Of a stretch of DNA of 64,000 bases, positions 33,215-40,858 are shown piece after piece. Both the position numbers and the translations under genes were made by a program. The DNA is from Pelomonas candidula (GTDB taxonomy: Bacteria; Pseudomonadota; Gammaproteobacteria; Burkholderiales; Burkholderiaceae_C), in the NCBI RefSeq assembly GCF_043555985.1, contig NZ_JBIGIC010000003.1, forward strand, positions 310,001 through 374,000. Direction: 5' to 3'. A model generated the notes under the pieces. The model was not told where the DNA came from and did not search any database. It saw only the letters and a list, made by a program, of their open reading frames with translations. How positions within the stretch are numbered: position 1 is the first letter of the stretch; the number at the start of each line of letters is the position of its first letter.

Positions 33215-35883
33215 ACCGCTTCCTGAACGCCCTCTACCCCCTCGCCCTGGCCGCCGGCCTCGCAGGCATCGCCGGCGCCGCGCTGGCCGCCGCGCGACAC
33301 CACCCGGTCGCCCTGGTGATGACGCTGCTGATCGCGGCCTTTTTCGTGGTCGGCGTGTGGGAGCTGACGGCCTTCCGCCGCGCAAGCCGCGAGCTGGAGG
33401 CTGCCCTGGAAAGTGACAACTTCGTCGCCCAGCTGCCCGCCACGCTTCGCGCCGCCGTGCAGCAGCGGCTGGACGGCCTGCGTGTGGCCCTGCCCGGCCT
33501 GGGGCTGGCGCCCGCGCTGGCCGGCCTGCTGGTGCTGCTGGGCATGCTGGGCACTTTCATCGGCCTCGTCATCACACTGGGCAGCACGGCCAGCGCCCTG
33601 GGCGCGTCCGCCGACCTGGCCGCGCTGCGCACGGCGCTGGGCGCGCCGGTGCAGGGTCTGGGTCTGGCCTTCAGCGCCAGCGTGGCCGGCGTGACCGGCT
33701 CGGCGATGCTGGGCCTGATGGTGGCGCTGGCGCGCCGTGAGCGCGTCGCCGTCGTCGCGCTGCTGGACACGGCCCTGCTGGGCAAGCTGCGCCCGCTGAC
33801 CGCCGCGCATCGCCGCGAGCTGGAACAACAGGCCGCCGACGCCGCCGCCGCTGAAGCCGCGAAGCACAACCAGCTCGAACTCGTCGCCCAGCTGCAGCAG
33901 TTCGCGCAACAGATGGCCGACCAGCTCGCCGCGCAGAACGCGAAGTTCCATGGCGAGACCAGCAAGTCCTACGAGAAGCTGGCCGCCAGCGTGGACACGA
34001 CGCTGCGCACCAGCCTGGCCGAGAGCGCCCGCCTGGCCGGCGCAGCCATCCAGCCCGCCGCCGAGGCCGCGATGGCCGGTATCGCCCGCGAGGCCGCGGC
34101 GCTGCACGAGCGCGTGGGCACACAGGTGGCCGAGCAGCTCGGCGCGCTGGGCCGCCGCTTCGAGGCCGGCGCCGCGCAGATCGCCCAGCAGGCCGACGCT
34201 GCCGCACACGCCCAGCGCGAGGGCCTGGCTGAACAACGCGCCGCCGCGCTGAAGCTGCTGGCCGACACCGGCGCGCTGACGCAGCAGGCCGTCGACCGCC
34301 TCGGCGCGCGCTGGGCCGCCGAGGCGCAGGCGCTGCTGGCCGCCGTGACCGATGCCGCCGCGCGCCAGCAGGCCACCCAGGCCGAGGCCGACACGGCCCG
34401 CGCCGCGACGCTGCAGGCGCAGGTCGACGCCCTCGCGGAGCAGCGCCACGCCGCCGGCCAGGCGCTGGCCGACGCCGCCGAACGCTTCGCCGCGCAGACG
34501 CAAGGCCTGGTCGACCGCCTGGCCGACGCACAGGCCCGCCAGCAGGCCGCCCAGGCCGAGCTGGACGCGCAGCGCCGCGACGAGGCCCGCGCCGAGGCCG
34601 ACGCACTGGCCCAGCAACGCGCCGCCAACGAGCAGCTGCTGAACGCGCAGCGCGAAGCCGCCCAGCAACTGCTGGCCGACAGCGGCGCCCGTGCGCAGCA
34701 GGCGCTGGCCGAGCTGACCACCGGCTTCGCGGCGCAGACGAAAGACCTGCTGGACCGCATCGCCGACACGCAGACCCGCCACGCCGCGATGCAGGCCGAA
34801 CTGGACGCCGAAGCCCGCGCCCAGGCCCGTGCCGAGGTCGAGGCGCTCAGCGCCCAGCGCGACGCGAACGAGCAGTTGCTCGCCGCCCAGCGCGAGGCCG
34901 CGCAACAGCTGCTGGCCGCCAGCGGCCAGCGCGCGCAGGACGCACTGACCGAGCTGACCGCCGGCTTCGCCGCGCAGACGCAGGGCGCCATCGCCGCGCT
35001 GGCCGAGGCGCACACGCAGCTGCAGTCGGCCCACGCGCACAACGACGCCGAGCGCCTGGCCGCGTGGCGCGCCGAGCTGCAGTCGGCCGGTGCCGCGCAG
35101 CTGGCGCAGCAGCAGGCGCTGGCCGACGCGCTGCTGCAGCACACGCGCGAACTCGTCGCGCAGAACGAGGCCCAGGCCAAGACGACGCTGACCGAGGCCG
35201 GCGAGCTGCTGAAGGCCGCCGGCGAGGCGCCGCGCGCGGCCGTGGAGGTCGTCGCCGCGCTGCGCGAGCAGCTGGCACAAAGCCAGGCCCAGGACCGCGC
35301 CGCGCTGGCCGAGCGCGCCCAGCTGATGCAGACCGTATCGACGCTGCTGGCCTCGCTGCAGCAGGCCGCCGGCGAACAGCGCGCCGCGCTGGACCGGCTG
35401 CTGGGCGGCGCCGGCTCGCAGGTCGACGCGCTGCTGGGCGGTGCGGCGACGCAGGTGAGCGCGCTGCTGGACGGCACGGCCGCGCACGTCAGCACGCTGG
35501 CCGCCAACGCCGCGTCGCAGGTCGAGGCGCTGGTGGGCAGCTCGGCCACGCAGCTCGAGGTGCTGGGCCAGCGCTTCACGGAACAGGCCGGCGCGACCGG
35601 CCGGGTGCTGGCCGACGCGGCCACCACCATCGCCGCCAGCGCCGCCGAGATGGGCAGCCTGGGCGAGGGCTTCGGCGCCGCGGTAGAGCAGTTCCAGGGC
35701 GCCAACGCGCAGCTGGTGCAGCACCTGGCCGCGCTGGAGGAGCGCCTGTCCGCCGCGATGAACCGCAGCGACGAGCAGCTGGGCTACTACGTGGCGCAGG
35801 CGCGCGAGGTCATCGACCTGTGCCTGGGCTCACAGAAGCAGGTGCTGGACGCGCTGCAGAACACGGCGGCCACGAATGGATGA
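33211..35883 (+). CDS. MotA/ExbB-like channel with giant coiled-coil tail (DUF802)
   Basis: 890 residues. Four membrane helices lie at about 9-28, 33-53, 99-124 and 148-174. The last two carry the MotA/TolQ/ExbB pattern: LLGMLGTFIGLVITLG and GLGLAFSASVAGVTGSAMLG. The remaining ~690 residues are Ala/Gln/Glu-rich coiled coil with DUF802 repeats; three copies ending FAAQT are spaced exactly 240 nt (80 residues) apart, ending at 34500, 34740 and 34980. The architecture, a MotA-type stator with a long cytoplasmic tail, is that of ZorA. Partner MotB-like protein follows with an 8-bp overlap. Predicted: the pentameric part of an ion-driven rotary motor. Confidence 0.85.
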   Translation: MNRFLNALYPLALAAGLAGIAGAALAAARHHPVALVMTLLIAAFFVVGVWELTAFRRASRELEAALESDNFVAQLPATLRAAVQQRLDGLRVALPGLGLAPALAGLLVLLGMLGTFIGLVITLGSTASALGASADLAALRTALGAPVQGLGLAFSASVAGVTGSAMLGLMVALARRERVAVVALLDTALLGKLRPLTAAHRRELEQQAADAAAAEAAKHNQLELVAQLQQFAQQMADQLAAQNAKFHGETSKSYEKLAASVDTTLRTSLAESARLAGAAIQPAAEAAMAGIAREAAALHERVGTQVAEQLGALGRRFEAGAAQIAQQADAAAHAQREGLAEQRAAALKLLADTGALTQQAVDRLGARWAAEAQALLAAVTDAAARQQATQAEADTARAATLQAQVDALAEQRHAAGQALADAAERFAAQTQGLVDRLADAQARQQAAQAELDAQRRDEARAEADALAQQRAANEQLLNAQREAAQQLLADSGARAQQALAELTTGFAAQTKDLLDRIADTQTRHAAMQAELDAEARAQARAEVEALSAQRDANEQLLAAQREAAQQLLAASGQRAQDALTELTAGFAAQTQGAIAALAEAHTQLQSAHAHNDAERLAAWRAELQSAGAAQLAQQQALADALLQHTRELVAQNEAQAKTTLTEAGELLKAAGEAPRAAVEVVAALREQLAQSQAQDRAALAERAQLMQTVSTLLASLQQAAGEQRAALDRLLGGAGSQVDALLGGAATQVSALLDGTAAHVSTLAANAASQVEALVGSSATQLEVLGQRFTEQAGATGRVLADAATTIAASAAEMGSLGEGFGAAVEQFQGANAQLVQHLAALEERLSAAMNRSDEQLGYYVAQAREVIDLCLGSQKQVLDALQNTAATNG
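34261..34990 (+). repeat. in-gene tandem repeats, 240-bp period
   Basis: Within the DUF802 gene the unit RAQxALxELTxGFAAQT plus AEL, QRxANEQLLxAQREAAQQLL recurs every 240 bp (ends at 34500, 34740, 34980), with a more degenerate copy upstream. The two NEQLL blocks begin at 34627 and 34867. This is a protein-level coiled-coil repeat, not a CRISPR or mobile element, and could let the tail length change by recombination. Confidence 0.7.
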
Positions 35884-36520
35884 GCCGCTGGAGATCGAAC
35901 AGGAAGGTGTCGGTGCGCCGGCCTGGGCCGCCTTCGGCGACCTGATGGCCGGCGTGCTGGGCGCCTTCGTGCTGGTGCTGGCCGCGGCGCTCGTCGGGCA
36001 GCTGGACCTGGCCAACCAGCTCAAGGCCGAGATGGAGCAGCGCCAGGCCGAGCAGGCCCGCCGCGAGGCACTGGAGCGGGCGCTGGCCGGCCCGCTGGCG
36101 GATGGCCGCATCACGCTGGTCGAGGGCCGCATCGGCATCAGCGGCGCGGTGCTGTTCGCGGTCGGGTCGGACCAGCTCCACCCGGACGGCCGCGCCCTCA
36201 TCAAGAGCCTGGCCGTGCCGCTGCGCACCTACCTCGCGCAGCGCGACGAGATCCTGATGGTCAGCGGCTTCACCGATGACCGCGGGCTGACGACGGCGAA
36301 GTTCGCCGACAACTGGGAGCTGTCGGCCCAGCGCGCGCTGACCGTCGCCCGCGCGCTGATGGCCGAGGGCCTGCCGCCGGACGCCGTGTTCGCCGCCGCC
36401 TTCGGGCCGCAGCAGCCGGTGGCGTCCAACGACGACGCGTCGGGCCGCGCGCTGAACCGCCGCGTCGAGATCGCGCCCACGCCCCGGCCGAAGCGGGCCG
36501 TGGCCGCCTCCGCGCCGTGA
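35876..36520 (+). CDS. MotB/ZorB-like protein with OmpA peptidoglycan-binding domain
   Basis: 214 residues. A short N-tail leads to one membrane helix, PAWAAFGDLMAGVLGAFVLV (residues 15-34), in which Asp22 occupies the place of MotB Asp32 and the ZorB membrane Asp. A coiled linker follows (about 45-80), then the OmpA_C domain (about 90-205) with LMVSGFTDD, NWELSAQRALTVARAL and SGRALNRRVEI, which binds peptidoglycan. The gene overlaps the MotA-like gene by 8 bp and the next by 4 bp. With the upstream protein it should form a proton- or sodium-driven stator anchored in the wall. Confidence 0.88.
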   Translation: MDEPLEIEQEGVGAPAWAAFGDLMAGVLGAFVLVLAAALVGQLDLANQLKAEMEQRQAEQARREALERALAGPLADGRITLVEGRIGISGAVLFAVGSDQLHPDGRALIKSLAVPLRTYLAQRDEILMVSGFTDDRGLTTAKFADNWELSAQRALTVARALMAEGLPPDAVFAAAFGPQQPVASNDDASGRALNRRVEIAPTPRPKRAVAASAP

Positions 36521-37074
36521 CGATGGATACCGACGCGCTGGCCGACCCGCTGGCCTGGGTGAACGCCCACGCCGAGGGCGACCCGGTGCGCCTTCGCGTG
36601 CTGGAGGCGCTGGCGCGCCGCGCAGCCGCACAGCCGCCGGGCGCGTTGCGCGAGCGGCTGGTGGGCAGGCTGGTGCAGCGCGCCGACGCCGCGCCCGTCG
36701 CGCTGCCACGGCGTCGCCCCGAAACCCCACCCTGCCCGCTGGCCGGGCTGGTCGCCCAGCTGCAGACCGCCAGCCCCGAGCTGCGCAGCGTCGCCACGCA
36801 CCGCCGCACATGGAGCGCGCTGCGCGTACAGCGCCGCTTGGCCGAGGTCGCGGCGCCCGTGCCCGAACACCTGGGCCCGCTGAACAGCCAGGTGCTGGTG
36901 ACGCGCGCGCTGCAGCAGCTGCAGGGCCTCGCGCCGGACTACCTGCAGCGCCTGCTGACGCAGGTCGACACGCTGGCCGCGCTGGCGCCGCTGCAGGTCG
37001 CCGCCGACGCCGAGAAGCCGGCCCGCCCGGCTGCAAAAACAGCCGCCAGGAAGGCCTCGCCGCGCAAGCGCTGA
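36517..37074 (+). CDS. DUF2894 protein, last gene of motor-like cluster
   Basis: 185 residues, soluble, helical. DPLAWVNAHAEGDPVRLRVL opens the protein, GLVAQLQTASPELRS and PLNSQVLVTRALQQLQGLAP followed by DYLQRLLTQVDTL sit in the middle, and the last 25 residues are a Lys/Ala/Pro-rich basic tail (RPAAKTAARKASPRKR). This is the DUF2894 family, which co-occurs with DUF3348/DUF802/OmpA genes; function unknown. The basic tail could bind nucleic acid or acidic lipid. The start is GTG at 36517 in a GTGA overlap, or ATG at 36523. Confidence 0.82.
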   Translation: MTMDTDALADPLAWVNAHAEGDPVRLRVLEALARRAAAQPPGALRERLVGRLVQRADAAPVALPRRRPETPPCPLAGLVAQLQTASPELRSVATHRRTWSALRVQRRLAEVAAPVPEHLGPLNSQVLVTRALQQLQGLAPDYLQRLLTQVDTLAALAPLQVAADAEKPARPAAKTAARKASPRKR

Positions 37075-37147
37075 GCCGCGTCATCGGCAGGCCGCACTGC
37101 GCGGGAAGCTTCATACGCCACCTGAATCAGGCTCAGGACAGCACTTA

Positions 37148-37164
37148 TTGGAACAATGTTCCAA
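37148..37164 (+). promoter_or_regulatory. 17-bp perfect dyad upstream of PL3 lyase
   Basis: TTGGAACAATGTTCCAA is an 8-bp inverted repeat around a single A. GGAAC...GTTCC half-sites are typical of IclR/GntR-type regulators, and KdgR, the pectinolysis repressor of enterobacteria, is an IclR protein. It lies about 200 bp upstream of the PL3 start and directly after the motor cluster. A dual-control promoter together with the LacI-type site at 37284 is likely. Confidence 0.5.
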
Positions 37165-37283
37165 AACAACGAAATTCCGTTTCGTTTGGCGCAATACGAA
37201 GTTTTGGATACCCCGACCGTCAATGACCGACGGGCTGGAGCCGCTGTTCAACTCCCCCGCTTTGCCCTTGCCTGTCTCTCCAG

Positions 37284-37295
37284 GACAACGTTGTC
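37284..37295 (+). promoter_or_regulatory. LacI-type operator GACAACGTTGTC upstream of PL3 lyase
   Basis: Same 12-bp perfect palindrome as at 15385-15396, at nearly the same distance from the start codon (66 bp here, 69 bp there). No LacI-family gene is in the window. The rest of the 286-bp gap (37075-37360) has moderately AT-rich DNA around 37140-37220 and no gene. Confidence 0.6.
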
Positions 37296-37360
37296 GCGCT
37301 GGCGCCCCGCAGCCGGGCTCGCGGCTGCTGTGACTCGACAGCAAAGACTGGAGACAAGGA

Positions 37361-38197
37361 ATGAACGGTAATTCGATGACGCGCCGCCTGTGGCGCGGTT
37401 TGGTGGCGCTGGCTCTCGTGGCCGTGGCCGGCACCGCCGCTGCGGCGCCGGGCGTGCGCACGGTGCCCGCGTGCACCAAGGTCAACATCAGCGCCACCAT
37501 CGAGGTGGCCGCCGGCGAAACCTGGGACGGCGTGGCGAAGTACGGCAAGTGGGTCTGCCTGGTCGGCACGGCGTCCAACATGAAGGGCGACCAGAGCGAG
37601 AGCCAGATCCCGATCTTCAAGCTGAACAACGGCTCGACGGTCAAGAACGTCGTCATCGGCGACGGCTCGCTGGGCAGCGGCACCAACCTGGCCGCCGGTG
37701 GCGCCGACGGCGTGCACTGCTACGGCGTGTGCAACATCACCAACGTCTACTGGGCCGACGTCGGCGAGGACGGCGCCACGCTGAAGGCGCTCAGCGGTGT
37801 CACCGGCAAGCTGACCATCACCGGCGGCGCGGCCTTCAAGGCGGCCGACAAGCTGTTCCAGCACAACGGCAACGGCACCATCGTCATCACCGACTTCTAC
37901 GCCGACAACATCGGCAAGCTCTACCGCTCGTGCGGCAACTGCTCGACGCAGTACGCCCGCAAGGTGACGGTGTCGGGCGTTCGCCTGGGCACCGTCAACG
38001 TGGCCGTGCTGGGCGTGAACAGCAGCTACGACAGCAAGTCGGGCATCGCCGGCAAGTACGACGTCGCGACCATCACTGACCTCGTCTACAGCGGCTCCAA
38101 GCCCAAGTGCGAGGGCTATGTCGGCACCGGCTCGGGCAACGAACCGGTAAAAGACACCAGCACCAGCAACGTTGCCCGCTCCTGCATCTTCAAGTGA
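37361..38197 (+). CDS. secreted pectate lyase, PL3 family
   Basis: 278 residues with a Sec signal peptide (cleavage after AAA near residue 28). PL3 hallmarks are nearly continuous: GADGVHCYGVCNITNVYWAD, VGEDGATLKALSG, FKAADKLFQHNGNGTIVI, and GKLYRSCGNCSTQYARKV (paired Cys). PL3 enzymes are small, calcium-dependent lyases active on pectate and low-methyl pectin. A GGAG-type ribosome site precedes the ATG (GGAGACAAGGA). Regulation by a LacI-type and perhaps an IclR-type factor is suggested by the operators upstream. It is coupled to the next gene. Confidence 0.93.
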   Translation: MNGNSMTRRLWRGLVALALVAVAGTAAAAPGVRTVPACTKVNISATIEVAAGETWDGVAKYGKWVCLVGTASNMKGDQSESQIPIFKLNNGSTVKNVVIGDGSLGSGTNLAAGGADGVHCYGVCNITNVYWADVGEDGATLKALSGVTGKLTITGGAAFKAADKLFQHNGNGTIVITDFYADNIGKLYRSCGNCSTQYARKVTVSGVRLGTVNVAVLGVNSSYDSKSGIAGKYDVATITDLVYSGSKPKCEGYVGTGSGNEPVKDTSTSNVARSCIFK

Positions 38198-39090
38198 TGA
38201 GCACCCGTCCGCTGGCCTGGCTGCTGGCGGCGGCAGGCGGCCTGGCAGCGCTGGCCCTGGCGCTGCCAGGTGCCGAACCGGCCGGCACCGCCGCTGCAGT
38301 CAGGGCGGACGGGCCCGTGCCTCCGCGCGCCGTGCTCCGGCGCCCGCTGGCGCTGATCGCGGCGGGGTCAACCGACCTCGCCGCGGCCCCGCCCGCCGGC
38401 ATCGACACGCCAGCACCCGACGCCGAGGCCACGCTGCCGCAGCTCGAGGCCCTGGCGCGCCGCTGGCCCGACCGCGCCCTGCCGCTGTACGAGCAGTTGC
38501 TGGACCGCTGGGCTGCGCAACGCCGGTTCCCGCAGGCCGTGCTGGCGCTGGCACACGCACCGCTGGACGACGACACCCGCGACCGGCTGCGGCAACGACT
38601 GCTGACTCGCTGGGCCGAGACCGCCCCGGACCAGGCCGCCCGCTGGGCGCTGAACACGCCAGGCCAGGCCGCACTGCTGGCGCCGCTGCAGGACCGCTGG
38701 CTGCAGCAGGACGCGCGCTCGGCCACCGTCTTCGCCAGCACGCTGCCGCCCGGCGAGCAGCGCCAGGCGCTGCTGGACGAGAGCCTGTCGCGCTGGCTGG
38801 CGCAGGACGGCCCCGCCGCGCGCGACTGGCTGCGCTCGCAGGGCCCGCGGCCCGAGCTGGACGAGGCCATCGCCCGCCACGCCGGCGCGGACGAGCTGGC
38901 CCGCAACGCCCCCTTCGAGGCCATGGACCTGGTGGCCCGCATCGCCACGCCCGAGCGCCGCTGGCAGGCCTGGCAGGCGCTGGTGCAAAGCCTGCACGAC
39001 ATCGACCCCGGCCAGGTGGCTCCGCTGCTGGCCCAGGCCCCCGGCCTGACCCCGGCGGACCGCGCGCGGCTGCTGGGTGAACTCGACTAG
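38197..39090 (+). CDS. exported helical protein of unknown function coupled to PL3 lyase
   Basis: 297 residues. The N-terminal hydrophobic segment (residues 6-26) is a signal or membrane anchor. After a Pro/Ala linker the rest (about 75-297) is an all-helical solenoid with repeated W/A/L/D patterns, such as RWAETAPDQAARWALNTPGQ and RWLAQDGPAARDWLRSQ, like TPR or HEAT units. No Cys pairs, no known domain. The start shares one base with the PL3 stop (TGATG), so it is made with the lyase. It occupies the same operon place as the unrelated-looking exported helical protein after the PL1 gene. Confidence 0.75.
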   Translation: MSTRPLAWLLAAAGGLAALALALPGAEPAGTAAAVRADGPVPPRAVLRRPLALIAAGSTDLAAAPPAGIDTPAPDAEATLPQLEALARRWPDRALPLYEQLLDRWAAQRRFPQAVLALAHAPLDDDTRDRLRQRLLTRWAETAPDQAARWALNTPGQAALLAPLQDRWLQQDARSATVFASTLPPGEQRQALLDESLSRWLAQDGPAARDWLRSQGPRPELDEAIARHAGADELARNAPFEAMDLVARIATPERRWQAWQALVQSLHDIDPGQVAPLLAQAPGLTPADRARLLGELD

Positions 39091-39122
39091 GCGCCACGCG
39101 CAGAAACGCCGAGACTGCGCGC

Positions 39123-39767
39123 ATGCCACCCGTCCTCTACTTCTCCCGCAACCCCAACCCTCGCCTGGCCGTCGCGGCAGCGCGCCACCTGAACGCGCCG
39201 GTGACCTACGAGTTCGCCGCGCCGCTGGCGCCGGGCCAGGACGAGAAGTTCCGGCCGCTGAACCCGTCGCTGCGCGTGCCCATCCTGGTGGAGGACGGCC
39301 GCTCGTTGTGGGAGGCCGACGCCATCGCCTGCCGGCTGTCGCAACTCGTCGGCTCGGACTTCTGGCGCACAGGCGCCGAGCTGCCGGACATGATCCGCTG
39401 GGTCAGCTGGAGCCGCGACAACTTCATGCACGCCTGCGACATGGTGCATTTCGAACGCGGCACCAAGCAGCGCTACCAACTCGGTGCGCTGGACGAGGCG
39501 CTGGTCGCCCGTGGCCTGCATCGCTTCCACGACACGGCCGCCATCCTGAACGACCACCTCGCGAAACAGGACTGGCTGCTGGCCAGCGGCCTCAGCTACG
39601 CCGACTTCCGCATGGCCGTCTTCCTGCCCTACAACGACGTGGCGAAGCTGCCGCTCGGCGACTACCCGGCGCTGGCCGCGTGGAACCAGCGGCTGCTGGC
39701 GCTGCCGGCCTGGGCCGACCCGTTCGAGGGGCTGGAAGCGCCGGCGCTGCCGCCGATCCCGGGCTGA
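39123..39767 (+). CDS. glutathione S-transferase family protein
   Basis: 214 residues. N-terminal thioredoxin fold: LYFSRNPNPRLAVAAARHL (active-site Ser/Asn region), RVPILVEDGRSLWEADAIA (cis-Pro and glutathione-gamma-glutamyl site). A helical C-domain follows, with WLLASGLSYADFRMAVFLPY, the conserved N-capping box/hydrophobic staple region of GSTs. It is unrelated to the pectinase genes in function as far as can be seen. Substrate unknown. Confidence 0.85.
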   Translation: MPPVLYFSRNPNPRLAVAAARHLNAPVTYEFAAPLAPGQDEKFRPLNPSLRVPILVEDGRSLWEADAIACRLSQLVGSDFWRTGAELPDMIRWVSWSRDNFMHACDMVHFERGTKQRYQLGALDEALVARGLHRFHDTAAILNDHLAKQDWLLASGLSYADFRMAVFLPYNDVAKLPLGDYPALAAWNQRLLALPAWADPFEGLEAPALPPIPG

Positions 39768-39902
39768 CGCCGCCGCGGCCGCGCGCCCATCACCTGCCGT
39801 CATACCCGCCACGGCGCTGGTCATGGCAACGCCGGGTTGACGAGCCCCGGCCGGCCCGCGGTGCGCTGCAACAATCGGCGCTCGGCCACCGCCACCTCAC
39901 GC

Positions 39903-40850
39903 ATGAAGTTCCTCTCCCGCGTTCTCGCCGTCCCGGCCACCGTCGCCGTCCTGCTGCTCGCCGCCTGCGCCAGCGCGCCGCTTCCGTCTCCCCAGGGGCA
40001 GCCGGTCGCGCCGCCCCCCACCGCCACCACGCCCGCGGCCCCCACCGCGCCAGCGCTGGCCATCCGCCCGCCGCGCATCGACCGCAGCTACACCTCGCAG
40101 AACCAGGACAGCCGCGCGCTCTACATCGTGCTGCACTACACCGTCATCGACTGGGAGAAGTCGCTGAAGGTGCTGACGACCGGCGGCCAGGTGTCGGCCC
40201 ACTACCTGGTGCGCGACAACCCGGTGGCCAGCTACGCCCTCGTCGACGAGAACCGTCGCGCCTGGCACGCGGGCGCCAGCTTCTGGGCCGGCAACACCAA
40301 CCTGAACTCGGCGTCCATCGGCATCGAGATCGTCAACCCGGGCTTCACCGACACGCCGGCCGGCCGCGTCTATGCGCCGTTCCCGCAGGCCCAGATCGAC
40401 GAGGTCATCGCCCTCGTGCGCGACATCCAGAAGCGCCACGCCGTGCGGCCCGAACGCATCATCGGCCACGCCGACATCGCCCCCGGCCGCAAGCAGGACC
40501 CGGGCCCGATGTTCCCGTGGAAGCAGCTGGCCGACGCCGGCCTCATCCCCTGGCCCGACGGCCCGCTGGTGGCCTTGAAGACGCTGGAGAACGAGGTCGC
40601 GCCGCACGACGTCGCGTGGCTGCAGGAGCGCCTCGCGCGCATCGGCTACAACGTGTCGCACTCCGGCCAGATGGATGCGATGACCAAGGACGTCATCTCC
40701 ACCTTCCAGATGAAGTACCGCCCCAGCGACATCTCCGGCACGCCCGACGCCGAGACGGCCGCGCTGATCGAGGTGGCGTCCACGCCCAGCGCGATGCACG
40801 TCGCCGGCGCAGGCGACACCGAGACGCGGCCGTACACCTCGCGCTGGTAA
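39903..40850 (+). CDS. N-acetylmuramoyl-L-alanine amidase lipoprotein (AmiD-like)
   Basis: 315 residues. Lipobox LLLAACAS (Cys about residue 22) implies outer-membrane anchoring. A Pro/Thr linker is followed by an Amidase_2 domain: YIVLHYTVIDWEKSL (zinc His), WHAGASFWAGNTNLNSASIG, IIGHADIAPGRKQDPGPMFP (second zinc His and Asp/Lys region). A C-terminal PG_binding_1 domain follows (about 235-300, WLQERLARIGYN). AmiD cleaves the MurNAc-L-Ala bond of muropeptides. It complements the recycling operon at 8.5-13 kb. The ATG at 39903 is set by the lipobox. Confidence 0.92.
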   Translation: MKFLSRVLAVPATVAVLLLAACASAPLPSPQGQPVAPPPTATTPAAPTAPALAIRPPRIDRSYTSQNQDSRALYIVLHYTVIDWEKSLKVLTTGGQVSAHYLVRDNPVASYALVDENRRAWHAGASFWAGNTNLNSASIGIEIVNPGFTDTPAGRVYAPFPQAQIDEVIALVRDIQKRHAVRPERIIGHADIAPGRKQDPGPMFPWKQLADAGLIPWPDGPLVALKTLENEVAPHDVAWLQERLARIGYNVSHSGQMDAMTKDVISTFQMKYRPSDISGTPDAETAALIEVASTPSAMHVAGAGDTETRPYTSRW

Positions 40851-40858
40851 GCCGCCGA

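Noticed and set aside
34261..34990. CRISPR-like array
   Set aside because: Period is 240 bp, in frame, and protein-level similarity is higher than DNA identity; no short repeats with unique spacers.
33196..35724. Very long minus-strand open frame opposite the DUF802 gene
   Set aside because: High GC leaves antisense frames open. The plus frame has membrane helices, conserved motifs and start/stop overlaps, while the antisense product is low-complexity Gly/Arg/Leu sequence.
32528..37074. Calling the DUF802 cluster a Zorya defence system
   Set aside because: The ZorA/ZorB-like architecture is present, but there is no ZorC, ZorD helicase or ZorE HNH gene next to it. DUF3348 and DUF2894 are different families, and the flanks (dmeF, pectate lyase) are not a defence island.
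38164..38176. Third copy of the AACGTT palindrome near the end of the PL3 gene
   Set aside because: Only GCAACGTTGC matches, it lacks the outer GAC/GTC bases, and it is inside coding sequence.
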